From Auanema rhodensis (lineage: Eukaryota; Nematoda; Chromadorea; Rhabditida; Rhabditidae), in NCBI GenBank assembly GCA_964057225.1, contig OZ059897.1:7874001-7938000 (forward strand): a stretch of DNA of 64,000 nt, in the 5' to 3' direction. Shown piece by piece: positions 43,960-57,855 of the stretch (positions are counted from its first letter, which is position 1; each line of letters starts with the position of its first letter). Below the pieces are notes generated by a model, which searched no databases, had not been told where the DNA came from, and saw only the letters and a program-made list of their open reading frames with translations. The position numbers and the translations under genes were made by a program.

Positions 43960-46900
43960 CAATGACTTGTAGTTCGAACTTGATGTGCCAAGATATAACG
44001 AGAGCGTCAGCCCGCGTGGCCTAATGGATAAGGCGTCTGACTTCTAATCAGAAGATTGTCGGTTCGATCCCGGCCGTGGGCTTCATCTCTTTTTGCTTCA
44101 ACACCTTTTGAATCTGGATAAAGTACATTTCTGATATTTTCAAAGTGTGGACCCAATGACTTGTAGTTCGAACTTGATGTGCCAAGATATAACGAGAGCG
44201 TCAGCCCGCGTGGCCTAATGGATAAGGCGTCTGACTTCTAATCAGAAGATTGTCGGTTCGATCCCGGCCGTGGGCTTCATCTCTTTTTGCTTCAACACCT
44301 TTTGAATCTGGATAAAGTACATTTCTGATATTTTCAAAGTGTGGACCCAATGACTTGTAGTTCGAACTTGATGTGCCAAGATATAACGAGAGCGTCAGCC
44401 CGCGTGGCCTAATGGATAAGGCGTCTGACTTCTAATCAGAAGATTGTCGGTTCGATCCCGGCCGTGGGCTTCATCTCTTTTTGCTTCAACACCTTTTGAA
44501 TCTGGATAAAGTACATTTCTGATATTTTCAAAGTGTGGACCCAATGACTTGTAGTTCGAACTTGATGTGCCAAGATATAACGAGAGCGTCAGCCCGCGTG
44601 GCCTAATGGATAAGGCGTCTGACTTCTAATCAGAAGATTGTCGGTTCGATCCCGGCCGTGGGCTTCATCTCTTTTTGCTTCAACACCTTTTGAATCTGGA
44701 TAAAGTACATTTCTGATATTTTCAAAGTGTGGACCCAATGACTTGTAGTTCGAACTTGATGTGCCAAGATATAACGTGAGCGTCAGCCCGCGGGGCCTAA
44801 TGGATAAGGCGTCTGACTTCTAATCAGAAGATTGTCGGTTCGATCCCGGCCGTGGGCTTCATCTCTTTTTGCTTCAACACCTTTTGAATCTGGATAAAGT
44901 ACATTTTTGATATTTTCAAATTGTGGACCCAATGACTTGTAGTTCGAACTTGATGTGCCAAGATATTAGGAGAGCGTCAGCCCGCGTGGCCTAATGGATA
45001 AGGCGTCTGACTTCTAATCAGAAGATTGTCGGTTCGATCCCGGCCGTGGGCTTCATCTCTTTTTGCTTCAACACCTTTTGAATCTGGATAAAGTACATTT
45101 TTGATATTTTCAAACTCGGGACCCAATGACTTGTAGTTCGAACTTGATGTGCCAAGATATAAAGAGAGCGTCAGCCCGCGTGGCCTAATGGATAAGGCGT
45201 CTGACTTCTAATCAGAAGATTGTCGGTTCGATCCCGGCCGTGGGCTTCATCTCTTTTTGCTTCAACACCTTTTGAATCTGGATAAAGTACATTTTTGATA
45301 TTTTCAAAGTCGGGACCCAATGACTTGTAGTTCGAACTTGATGTGCCAAGATATAAAGAGAGCGTCAGCCCGCGTGGCCTAATGGATAAGGCGTCTGACT
45401 TCTAATCAGAAGATTGTCGGTTCGATCCCGGCCGTGGGCTTCATCTCTTTTTGCTTCAACACCTTTTGAATCTGGATAAAGTACATTTCTGATATTTTCA
45501 AATTGTGGACCCAATGACTTGTAGTTCGAACTTGATGTGCCAAGATATAACGAGAGCGTCAGCCCGCGTGGCCTAATGGATAAGGCGTCTGACTTCTAAT
45601 CAGAAGATTGTCGGTTCGATCCCGGCCGTGGGCTTCATCTCTTTTTGCTTCAACACCTTTTGAATCTGGATAAAGTACATTTCTGATATTTTCAAATTGT
45701 GGACCCAATGACTTGTAGTTCGAACTTGATGTGCCAAGATATTAGGAGAGCGTCAGCCCGCGTGGCCTAATGGATAAGGCGTCTGACTTCTAATCAGAAG
45801 ATTGTCGGTTCGATCCCGGCCGTGGGCTTCATCTCTTTTTGCTTCAACACCTTTTGAATCTGGATAAAGTACATTTCTGATATTTTCAAAGTGTGGACCC
45901 AATGACTTGTAGTTCGAACTTGATGTGCCAAGATATAACGAGAGCGTCAGCCCGCGTGGCCTAATGGATAAGGCGTCTGACTTCTAATCAGAGGATTGTC
46001 GGTTCGATCCCGGCCGTGGGCTTCATCTCTTTTTGCTTCAACACCTTTTGAATCTGGATAAAGTACATTTCTGATATTTTCAAAGTGTGGACCCAATGAC
46101 TTGTAGTTCGAACTTGATGTGCCAAGATATAACGTGAGCGTCAGCCCGCGTGGCCTAATGGATAAGGCGTCTGACTTCTAATCAGAAGATTGTCGGTTCG
46201 ATCCCGGCCGTGGGCTTCATCTCTTTTTGCTTCAACACCTTTTGAATCTGGATAAAGTACATTTCTGATATTTTCAAAGTGTGGACCCAATGACTTGTAG
46301 TTCGAACTTGATGTGCCAAGATATAACGAGAGCGTCAGCCCGCGTGGCCTAATGGATAAGGCGTCTGACTTCTAATCAGAAGATTGTCGGTTCGATCCCG
46401 GCCGTGGGCTTCATCTCTTTTTTCTTCAACACCTTTTGAATCTGGATAAAGTACATTTTTGATATTTTCAAAGTCGGGACCCAATGACTTGTAGTTCGAA
46501 CTTGATGTGCCAAGATATAACGAGAGCGTCAGCCCGTGTGACCTAATGGATAAGGCGTCTGACTTCTAATCAGAAGATTGTCGGTTCGATCCCGGCCGTG
46601 GGCTTCATCTCTTTTTGCTTCAACACCTTTTGAATCTGGATAAAGTACTTTTCTGATATTTTCAAATTGTGGACCCAATGACTTGTAGTTCGAACTTGAT
46701 GTGCCAAGATATTAGGAGAGCGTCAGCCCGCGTGGCCTAATGGATAAGGCGTCTGACTTCTAATCAGAAGATTGTCGGTTCGATCCCGGCCGTGGGCTTC
46801 ATCTCTTTTTGCTTCAACACCTTTTGAATCTGGATAAAGTACATTTCTGATATTTTCAAATTGTGGACCCAATGACTTGTAGTTCGAACTTGATGTGCCA

Positions 46901-49150
46901 AGATATTAGGAGAGCGTCAGCCCGCGTGGCCTAATGGATAAGGCGTCTGACTTCTAATCAGAAGATTGTCGGTTCGATCCCGGCCGTGGGCTTCATCTCT
47001 TTTTGCTTCAACACCTTTTGAATCTGGATAAAGTACATTTCTGATATTTTCAAACTCGGGACCCAATGACTTGTAGTTCGAACTTGATGTGCCAAGATAT
47101 AAAGAGAGCGTCAGCCCGCGTGGCCTAATGGATAAGGCGTCTGACTTCTAATCAGAAGATTGTCGGTTCGATCCCGGCCGTGGGCTTCATCTCTTTTTGC
47201 TTCAACACCTTTTGAATCTGGATAAAGTACATTTCTGATATTTTCAAATTGTGGACCCAATGACTTGTAGTTCGAACTTGATGTGCCAAGATATAACGAG
47301 AGCGTCAGCCCGCGTGGCCTAATGGATAAGGCGTCTGACTTCTAATCAGAAGATTGTCGGTTCGATCCCGGCCGTGGGCTTCATCTCTTTTTGCTTCAAC
47401 ACCTTTTGAATCTGGATAAAGTACATTTTTGATATTTTCAAACTCGGGACCCAATGACTTGTAGTTCGAACTTGATGTGCCAAGATATAAAGAGAGCGTC
47501 AGCCCGCGTGGCCTAATGGATAAGGCGTCTGACTTCTAATCAGAAGATTGTCGGTTCGATCCCGGCCGTGGGCTTCATCTCTTTTTGCTTCAACACCTTT
47601 TGAATCTGGATAAAGTACATTTTTGATATTTTCAAAGTCGGGACCCAATGACTTGTAGTTCGAACTTGATGTGCCAAGATATAACGAGAGCGTCAGCCCG
47701 CGTGGCCTAATGGATAAGGCGTCTGACTTCTAATCAGAAGATTGTCGGTTCGATCCCGGCCGTGGGCTTCATCTCTTTTTGCTTCAACACCTTTTGAATC
47801 TGGATAAAGTACATTTCTGATATTTTCAAAGTGTGGACCCAATGACTTGTAGTTCGAACTTGATGTGCCAAGATATAACGAGAGCGTCAGCCCGCGTGGC
47901 CTAATGGATAAGGCGTCTGACTTCTAATCAGAAGATTGTCGGTTCGATCCCGGCCGTGGGCTTCATCTCTTTTTGCTTCAACACCTTTTGAATCTGGATA
48001 AAGTACATTTCTGATATTTTCAAAGTGTGGACCCAATGACTTGTAGTTCGAACTTGATGTGCCAAGATATAACGAGAGCGTCAGCCCGCGTGGCCTAATG
48101 GATAAGGCGTCTGACTTCTAATCAGAAGATTGTCGGTTCGATCCCGGCCGTGGGCTTCATCTCTTTTTGCTTCAACACCTTTTGAATCTGGATAAAGTAC
48201 ATTTCTGATATTTTCAAAGTGTGGACCCAATGACTTGTAGTTCGAACTTGATGTGCCAAGATATAACGAGAGCGTCAGCCCGCGTGGCCTAATGGATAAG
48301 GCGTCTGACTTCTAATCAGAAGATTGTCGGTTCGATCCCGGCCGTGGGCTTCATCTCTTTTTGCTTCAACACCTTTTGAATCTGGATAAAGTACATTTCT
48401 GATATTTTCAAAGTGTGGACCCAATGACTTGTAGTTCGAACTTGATGTGCCAAGATATAACGTGAGCGTCAGCCCGCGGGGCCTAATGGATAAGGCGTCT
48501 GACTTCTAATCAGAAGATTGTCGGTTCGATCCCGGCCGTGGGCTTCATCTCTTTTTGCTTCAACACCTTTTGAATCTGGATAAAGTACATTTTTGATATT
48601 TTCAAATTGTGGACCCAATGACTTGTAGTTCGAACTTGATGTGCCAAGATATTAGGAGAGCGTCAGCCCGCGTGGCCTAATGGATAAGGCGTCTGACTTC
48701 TAATCAGAAGATTGTCGGTTCGATCCCGGCCGTGGGCTTCATCTCTTTTTGCTTCAACACCTTTTGAATCTGGATAAAGTACATTTTTGATATTTTCAAA
48801 CTCGGGACCCAATGACTTGTAGTTCGAACTTGATGTGCCAAGATATAAAGAGAGCGTCAGCCCGCGTGGCCTAATGGATAAGGCGTCTGACTTCTAATCA
48901 GAAGATTGTCGGTTCGATCCCGGCCGTGGGCTTCATCTCTTTTTGCTTCAACACCTTTTGAATCTGGATAAAGTACATTTTTGATATTTTCAAAGTCGGG
49001 ACCCAATGACTTGTAGTTCGAACTTGATGTGCCAAGATATAAAGAGAGCGTCAGCCCGCGTGGCCTAATGGATAAGGCGTCTGACTTCTAATCAGAAGAT
49101 TGTCGGTTCGATCCCGGCCGTGGGCTTCATCTCTTTTTGCTTCAACACCT
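43960..49150 (+). repeat. 19-unit higher-order duplication in the right array
   Basis: The series ACGTGAG with CGGGGCC, then TTTTTGAT/TTAGG, CTCGGG/AAAGAG and GTCGGG/AAAGAG at 44.7-45.4 kb recurs at 48.4-49.1 kb, 3686 bp (19 units) away. Confidence 0.8.
44010..44082 (+). tRNA. tRNA-Arg(TCT), first copy after the retroelement
   Basis: Reference-like copy. Only 50 bp of its native upstream spacer remain between it and the target duplication. Its internal promoter is intact, so it is probably still transcribable beside the LTR. Confidence 0.93.
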
Positions 49151-52100
49151 TTTGAATCTGGATAAAGTACATTTTTGATATTTTCAAACTCGGGACCCAA
49201 TGACTTGTAGTTCGAACTTGATGTGCCAAGATATTAGGAGAGCGTCAGCCCGCGTGGCCTAATGGATAAGGCGTCTGACTTCTAATCAGAAGATTGTCGG
49301 TTCGATCCCGGCCGTGGGCTTCATCTCTTTTTGCTTCAACACCTTTTGAATCTGGATAAAGTACATTTTTGATATTTTCAAACTCGGGACCCAATGACTT
49401 GTAGTTCGAACTTGATGTGCCAAGATATAAAGAGAGCGTCAGCCCGCGTGGCCTAATGGATAAGGCGTCTGACTTCTAATCAGAAGATTGTCGGTTCGAT
49501 CCCGGCCGTGGGCTTCATCTCTTTTTGCTTCAACACCTTTTGAATCTGGATAAAGTACATTTTTGATATTTTCAAAGTCGGGACCCAATGACTTGTAGTT
49601 CGAACTTGATGTGCCAAGATATAACGAGAGCGTCAGCCCGCGTGGCCTAATGGATAAGGCGTCTGACTTCTAATCAGAAGATTGTCGGTTCGATCCCAGC
49701 CGTGGGCTTCATCTCTTTTTGCTTCAACACCTTTTGAATCTGGATAAAGTACATTTCTGATATTTTCAAATTGTGGACCCAATGACTTGTAGTTCGAACT
49801 TGATGTGCCAAGATATTAGGAGAGCGTCAGCCCGCGTGGCCTAATGGATAAGGCGTCTGACTTCTAATCAGAAGATTGTCGGTTCGATCCCGGCCGTGGG
49901 CTTCATCTCTTTTTTCTTCAACACCTTTTGAATCTGGATAAAGTACATTTTTGATATTTTCAAAGTCGGGACCCAATGACTTGTAGTTCGAACTTGATGT
50001 GCCAAGATATAACGAGAGCGTCAGCCCGTGTGACCTAATGGATAAGGCGTCTGACTTCTAATCAGAAGATTGTCGGTTCGATCCCGGCCGTGGGCTTCAT
50101 CTCTTTTTGCTTCAACACCTTTTGAATCTGGATAAAGTACATTTCTGATATTTTCAAATTGTGGACCCAATGACTTGTTGTTCGAACTTGATGTGCCAAG
50201 ATATAACGAGAGCGTCAGCCCGCGTGGCCTAATGGATAAGGCGTCTGACTTCTAATCAGAAGATTGTCGGTTCGATCCCGGCCGTGGGCTTCATCTCTTT
50301 TTGCTTCAACACCTTTTGAATCTGGATAAAGTACATTTCTGATATTTTCAAATTGTGGACCCAATGACTTGTAGTTCGAACTTGATGTGCCAAGATATTA
50401 GGAGAGCGTCAGCCCGCGTGGCCTAATGGATAAGGCGTCTGACTTCTAATCAGAAGATTGTCGGTTCGATCCCGGCCGTGGGCTTCATCTCTTTTTGCTT
50501 CAACACCTTTTGAATCTGGATAAAGTACATTTTTGATATTTTCAAACTCGGGACCCAATGACTTGTAGTTCGAACTTGATGTGCCAAGATATAAAGAGAG
50601 CGTCAGCCCGCGTGGCCTAATGGATAAGGCGTCTGACTTCTAATCAGAAGATTGTCGGTTCGATCCCGGCCGTGGGCTTCATCTCTTTTTGCTTCAACAC
50701 CTTTTGAATCTGGATAAAGTACATTTTTGATATTTTCAAAGTCGGGACCCAATGACTTGTAGTTCGAACTTGATGTGCCAAGATATAACGAGAGCGTCAG
50801 CCCGCGTGGCCTAATGGATAAGGCGTCTGACTTCTAATCAGAAGATTGTCGGTTCGATCCCGGCCGTGGGCTTCATCTCTTTTTGCTTCAACACCTTTTG
50901 AATCTGGATAAAGTACATTTCTGATATTTTCAAAGTGTGGACCCAATGACTTGTAGTTCGAACTTGATGTGCCAAGATATAACGTGAGCGTCCGCCCGCG
51001 TGGCCTAATGGATAAGGCGTCTGACTTCTAATCAGAAGATTGTCGGTTCGATCCCGGCCGTGGGCTTCATCTCTTTTTGCTTCAACACCTTTTGAATCTG
51101 GATAAAGTACATTTCTGATATTTTCAAATTGTGGACCCAATGACTTGTAGTTCGAACTTGATGTGCCAAGATATTAGGAGAGCGTCAGCCCGCGTGGCCT
51201 AATGGATAAGGCGTCTGACTTCTAATCAGAAGATTGTCGGTTCGATCCCGGCCGTGGGCTTCATCTCTTTTTTCTTCAACACCTTTTGAATCTGGATATA
51301 GTACATTTTTGATATTTTCAAAGTCGGGACCCAATGACTTGTAGTTCGAACTTGATGTGCCAAGATATAACGAGAGCGTCAGCCCGTGTGACCTAATGGA
51401 TAAGGCGTCTGACTTCTAATCAGAAGATTGTCGGTTCGATCCCGGCCGTGGGCTTCATCTCTTTTTGCTTCAACACCTTTTGAATCTGGATAAAGTACAT
51501 TTCTGATATTTTCAAATTGTGGACCCAATGACTTGTAGTTCGAACTTGATGTGCCAAGATATAACGAGAGCGTCAGCCCGCGTGGCCTAATGGATAAGGC
51601 GTCTGACTTCTAATCAGAAGATTGTCGGTTCGATCCCGGCCGTGGGCTTCATCTCTTTTTGCTTCAACACCTTTTGAATCTGGATAAAGTACATTTCTGA
51701 TATTTTCAAATTGTGGACCCAATGACTTGTAGTTCGAACTTGATGTGCCAAGATATTAGGAGAGCGTCAGCCCGCGTGGCCTAATGGATAAGGCGTCTGA
51801 CTTCTAATCAGAAGATTGTCGGTTCGATCCCGGCCGTGGGCTTCATCTCTTTTTGCTTCAACACCTTTTGAATCTGGATAAAGTACATTTCTGATATTTT
51901 CAAAGTGTGGACCCAATGACTTGTAGTTCGAACTTGATGTGCCAAGATATAACGAGAGCGTCAGCCCGCGTGGCCTAATGGATAAGGCGTCTGACTTCTA
52001 ATCAGAAGATTGTCGGTTCGATCCCGGCCGTGGGCTTCATCTCTTTTTGCTTCAACACCTTTTGAATCTGGATAAAGTACATTTCTGATATTTTCAAAGT

Positions 52101-53127
52101 GTGGACCCAATGACTTGTAGTTCGAACTTGATGTGCCAAGATATAACGTGAGCGTCAGCCCGCGTGGCCTAATGGATAAGGCGTCTGACTTCTAATCAGA
52201 AGATTGTCGGTTCGATTCCGGCCGTGGGCTTCATCTCTTTTTGCTTCAACACCTTTTGAATCTGGATAAAGTACATTTCTGATATTTTCAAAGTGTGGAC
52301 CCAATGACTTGTAGTTCGAACTTGATGTGCCAAGATATAACGAGAGCGTCAGCCCGCGTGGCCTAATGGATAAGGCGTCTGACTTCTAATCAGAAGATTG
52401 TCGGTTCGATCCCGGCCGTGGGCTTCATCTCTTTTTGCTTCAACACCTTTTGAATCTGGATAAAATACATTTCTGATATTTTCAAAGTGTGGACCCAATG
52501 ACTTGTAGTTCGAACTTGATGTGCCAAGATATTAGGAGAGCGTCAGCCCGCGTGGCCTAATGGATAAGGCGTCTGACTTCTAATCAGAAGATTGTCGGTT
52601 CGATCCCGGCCGTGGGCTTCATCTCTTTTTTCTTCAACACCTTTTGAATCTGGATAAAGTACATTTTTGATATTTTCAAAGTCGGGACCCAATGACTTGT
52701 AGTTCGAACTTGATGTGCCAAGATATAACGAGAGCGTCAGCCCGTGTGACCTAATGGATAAGGCGTCTGACTTCTAATCAGAAGATTGTCGGTTCGATCC
52801 CGGCCGTGGGCTTCATCTCTTTTTGCTTCAACACCTTTTGAATCTGGATAAAGTACATTTCTGATATTTTCAAAGTGTGGACCCAATGACTTGTAGTTCG
52901 AACTTGATGTGCCAAGATATAACGAGAGCGTCAGCCCGCGTGGCCTAATGGATAAGGCGTCTGACTTCTAATCAGAAGATTGTCGGTTCGATCCCGGCCG
53001 TGGGCTTCATCTCTTTTTGCTTCAACACCTTTTGAATCTGGATAAAATACATTTCTGATATTTTCAAAGTGTGGACCCAATGACTTGTAGTTCGAACTTG
53101 ATGTGCCAAGATATAACGAGAGCGTCA

Positions 53128-53200
53128 GCCCGCGTGGCCTAATGAATAAAGCGTCTGACTTCTAATCAGAAGATTGTCGGTTCGATCCCGGCCGTGGGCT
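53128..53200 (+). tRNA. tRNA-Arg(TCT) variant AATGAATAAAGCG
   Basis: Two changes in the D arm: a conserved D-loop G becomes A, and one D-stem G becomes A. The same pair occurs at 53904 and 58559. The shared rare variant marks a 4-unit and a 24-unit duplication. Confidence 0.78.
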
Positions 53201-54228
53201 TCATCTCTTTTTGCTTCAACACCTTTTGAATCTGGATAAAATACATTTCTGATATTTTCAAAGTGTGGACCCAATGACTTGTAGTTCGAACTTGATGTGC
53301 CAAGATATAACGAGAGCGTCAGCCCGTGTGACCTAATGGATAAGGCGTCTGACTTCTAATCAGAAGATTGTCGGTTCGATCCCGGCCGTGGGCTTCATCT
53401 CTTTTTGCTTCAACACCTTTTGAATCTGGATAAAGTACATTTCTGATATTTTCAAAGTGTGGACCCAATGACTTGTAGTTCGAACTTGATGTGCCAAGAT
53501 ATAACGAGAGCGTCAGCCCGTGTGACCTAATGGATAAGGCGTCTGACTTCTAATCAGAAGATTGTCGGTTCGATCCCGGCCGTGGGCTTCATCTCTTTTT
53601 GCTTCAACACCTTTTGAATCTGGATAAAATACATTTCTGATATTTTCAAAGTGTGGACCCAATGACTTGTAGTTCGAACTTGATGTGCCAAGATATAACG
53701 AGAGCGTCAGCCCGCGTGGCCTAATGGATAAGGCGTCTGACTTCTAATCAGAAGATTGTCGGTTCGATCCCGGCCGTGGGCTTCATCTCTTTTTGCTTCA
53801 ACACCTTTTGAATCTGGATAAAATACATTTCTGATATTTTCAAAGTGTGGACCCAATGACTTGTAGTTCGAACTTGATGTGCCAAGATATAACGAGAGCG
53901 TCAGCCCGCGTGGCCTAATGAATAAAGCGTCTGACTTCTAATCAGAAGATTGTCGGTTCGATCCCGGCCGTGGGCTTCATCTCTTTTTGCTTCAACACCT
54001 TTTGAATCTGGATAAAGTACATTTCTGATATTTTCAAAGTCGGGACCCAATGACTTGTAGTTCGAACTTGATGTGCCAAGATATAAAGAGAGCGTCAGCC
54101 CGCGTGGCCTAATGGATAAGGCGTCTGACTTCTAATCAGAAGATTGTCGGTTCGATCCCGGCCGTGGGCTTCATCTCTTTTTGCTTCAACACCTTTTGAA
54201 TCTGGATAAAGTACATTTCTGATATTTT

Positions 54229-54236
54229 CAAGTATG
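54229..54236 (+). repeat. One-base deletion making a 193-bp unit (also near 58885)
   Basis: TTTTCAAGTATGG replaces TTTTCAAAGTATGG. It and its duplicate near 58885 are the only net length changes that I find in 267 units. It lies in the spacer and leaves the tRNA untouched. Confidence 0.85.
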
Positions 54237-57200
54237 GACCCAATGACTTGTAGTTCGAACTTGATGTGCCAAGATATAACGAGAGCGTCAGCCCGCGTGG
54301 CCTAATGGATAAGGCGTCTGACTTCTAATCAGAAGATTGTCGGTTCGATCCCGGCCGTGGGCTTCATCTCTTTTTTCTTCAACACCTTTTGAATCTGGAT
54401 AAAGTACATTTTTGATATTTTCAAAGTCGGGACCCAATGACTTGTAGTTCGAACTTGATGTGCCAAGATATAACGAGAGCGTCAGCCCGTGTGACCTAAT
54501 GGATGAGGCGTCTGACTTCTAATCAGAAGATTGTCGGTTCGATCCCGGCCGTGGGCTTCATCTCTTTTTGCTTCAACACCTTTTGAATCTGGATAAAGTA
54601 CATTTCTGATATTTTCAAATTGTGGACCCAATGACTTGTAGTTCGAACTTGATGTGCCAAGATATTAGGAGAGCGTCAGCCCGCGTGGCCTAATGGATAA
54701 GGCGTCTGACTTCTAATCAGAAGATTGTCGGTTCGATCCCGGCCGTGGGCTTCATCTGTTTTTGCTTCAACACCTTTTGAATCTGGATAAAATACATTTC
54801 TGATATTTTCAAAGTGTGGACCCAATGACTTGTAGTTCGAACTTGATGTGCCAAGATATAACGAGAGCGTCAGCCCGCGTGGCCTAATGAATAAGGCGTC
54901 TGACTTCTAATCAGAAGATTGTCGGTTCGATCCCGGCCGTGGGCTTCATCTCTTTTTGCTTCAACACCTTTTGAATCTGGATAAAGTACATTTCTGATAT
55001 TTTCAAATTGTGGACCCAATGACTTGTAGTTCGAACTTGATGTGCCAAGATATAACGAGAGCGTCAGCCCGTGTGACCTAATGGATAAGGCGTCTGACTT
55101 CTAATCAGAAGATTGTCGGTTCGATCCCGGCCGTGGGCTTCATCTCTTTTTGCTTCAACACCTTTTGAATCTGGATAAAGTACATTTCTGATATTTTCAA
55201 AGTGTGGACCCAATGACTTGTAGTTCGAACTTGATGTGCCAAGATATAAAGAGAGCGTCAGCCCGCGTGGCCTAATGGATAAGGCGTCTGACTTCTAATC
55301 AGAAGATTGTCGGTTCGATCCCGGCCGTGGGCTTCATCTCTTTTTGCTTCAACACCTTTTGAATCTGGATAAAGTACATTTCTGATATTTTCAAAGTGTG
55401 GACCCAATGACTTGTAGTTCGAACTTGATGTGCCAAGATATAACGAGAGCGTCAGCCCGCGTGGCCTAATGGATAAGGCGTCTGACTTCTAATCAGAAGA
55501 TTGTCGGTTCGATCCCGGCCGTGGGCTTCATCTCTTTTTGCTTCAACACCTTTTGAATCTGGATAAAGTACATTTCTGATATTTTCAAAGTGTGGACCCA
55601 ATGACTTGTAGTTCGAACTTGATGTGCCAAGATATAACGAGAGCGTCAGCCCGCGTGGCCTAATGGATAAGGCGTCTGACTTCTAATCAGAAGATTGTCG
55701 GTTCGATCCCGGCCGTGGGCTTCATCTCTTTTTGCTTCAACACCTTTTGAATCTGGATAAAGTACATTTCTGATATTTTCAAAGTGTGGACCCAATGACT
55801 TGTAGTTCGAACTTGATGTGCCAAGATATAACGAGAGCGTCAGCCCGCGTGGCCTAATGGATAAGGCGTCTGACTTCTAATCAGAAGATTGTCGGTTCGA
55901 TCCCGGCCGTGGGCTTCATCTCTTTTTTCTTCAACACCTTTTGAATCTGGATAAAGTACATTTCTGATATTTTCAAAGTGTGGACCCAATGACTTGTAGT
56001 TCGAACTTGATGTGCCAAGATATAACGAGAGCGTCAGCCCGCGTGGCCTAATGGATAAGGCGTCTGACTTCTAATCAGAAGATTGTCGGTTCGATCCCGG
56101 CCGTGGGCTTCATCTCTTTTTGCTTCAACACCTTTTGAATCTGGATAAAGTACATTTCTGATATTTTCAAAGTGTGGACCCAATGACTTGTAGTTCGAAC
56201 TTGATGTGCCAAGATATAACGAGAGCGTCAGCCCGCGTGGCCTAATGGATAAGGCGTCTGACTTCTAATCAGAAGATTGTCGGTTCGATCCCGGCCGTGG
56301 GCTTCATCTCTTTTTTCTTCAACACCTTTTGAATCTGGATAAAGTACATTTCTGATATTTTCAAAGTGTGGACCCAATGACTTGTAGTTCGAACTTGATG
56401 TGCCAAGATATAACGAGAGCGTCAGCCCGCGTGGCCTAATGGATAAGGCGTCTGACTTCTAATCAGAAGATTGTCGGTTCGATCCCGGCCGTGGGCTTCA
56501 TCTCTTTTTGCTTCAACACCTTTTGAATCTGGATAAAGTACATTTCTGATATTTTCAAATTGTGGACCCAATGACTTGTAGTTCGAACTTGATGTGCCAA
56601 GATATTAGGAGAGCGTCAGCCCGCGTGGCCTAATGGATAAGGCGTCTGACTTCTAATCAGAAGATTGTCGGTTCGATCCCGGCCGTGGGCTTCATCTCTT
56701 TTTGCTTCAACACCTTTTGAATCTGAATAAAGTACATTTCTGATATTTTCAAATTGTGGACCCAATGACTTGTAGTTCGAACTTGATGTGCCAAGATATT
56801 AGGAGAGCGTCAGCCCGCGTGGCCTAATGGATAAGGCGTCTGACTTCTAATCAGAAGAATGTCGGTTCGATCCCGGCCGTGGGCTTCATCTCTTTTTGCT
56901 TCAACACCTTTTGAATCTGGATAAAGTACATTTTTGATATTTTCAAACTCGGGACCCAATGACTTGTAGTTCGAACTTGATGTGCCAAGATATAAAGAGA
57001 GCGTCAGCCCGCGTGGCCTAATGGATAAGGCGTCTGACTTCTAATCAGAAGATTGTCGGTTCGATCCCGGCCGTGGGCTTCATCTCTTTTTGCTTCAACA
57101 CCTTTTGAATCTGGATAAAGTACATTTTTGATATTTTCAAAGTCGGGACCCAATGACTTGTAGTTCGAACTTGATGTGCCAAGATATAACGAGAGCGTCA

Positions 57201-57782
57201 GCCCGCGTGGCCTAATGGATAAGGCGTCTGACTTCTAATCAGAAGATTGTCGGTTCGATCCCGGCCGTGGGCTTCATCTCTTTTTGCTTCAACACCTTTT
57301 GAATCTGGATAAAGTACATTTCTGATATTTTCAAAGTGTGGACCCAATGACTTGTAGTTCGAACTTGATGTGCCAAGATATAACGAGAGCGTCAGCCCGC
57401 GTGGCCTAATGGATAAGGCGTCTGACTTCTAATCAGAAGATTGTCGGTTCGATCCCGGCCGTGGGCTTCATCTCTTTTTTCTTCAACACCTTTTGAATCT
57501 GGATAAAGTACATTTCTGATATTTTCAAAGTGTGGACCCAATGACTTGTAGTTCGAACTTGATGTGCCAAGATATAACGAGAGCGTCAGCCCGCGTGGCC
57601 TAATGGATAAGGCGTCTGACTTCTAATCAGAAGATTGTCGGTTCGATCCCGGCCGTGGGCTTCATCTCTTTTTGCTTCAACACCTTTTGAATCTGGATAA
57701 AGTACATTTTTGATATTTTCAAACTCGGGACCCAATGACTTGTAGTTCGAACTTGATGTGCCAAGATATAAAGAGAGCGTCA

Positions 57783-57855
57783 GCCCGCGTGGCCTAATGG
57801 ATAAGGCGTCTGACTTCTAATCAGAAGATTGTCGGTGCGATCCCGGCCGTGGGCT
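57783..57855 (+). tRNA. tRNA-Arg(TCT) variant with T-loop change
   Basis: The T arm reads GGTGCGATCC where the others read GGTTCGATCC, altering a T-loop base that is almost universal and part of the B box. Likely poorly transcribed. A different T-loop lesion (TAGGTTAGATCC) is in the copy at 11565. Confidence 0.75.

Larger units (their letters stand above)
24800..45500 (+). repeat. 22-unit tandem duplication interrupted by the retroelement
   Basis: Units from about 24.8 to 29.1 kb recur at +4268 bp (22 units). GATATGCCAAG occurs at 25312 and 29580, and again at 26086 and 30354. The GCCCGCGGGGCC tRNA at 28443 matches 44786 once the 12075-bp insertion is removed. The second copy therefore continues across the retroelement into the right array, to about 45.4 kb. 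Confidence 0.85.

Noticed and set aside
50838..51140. 100-residue minus-strand frame spanning more than one unit
   Set aside because: Same antisense-tRNA artefact, longer only because one unit has a substitution (TCCGCCCGCG) that removes a stop.
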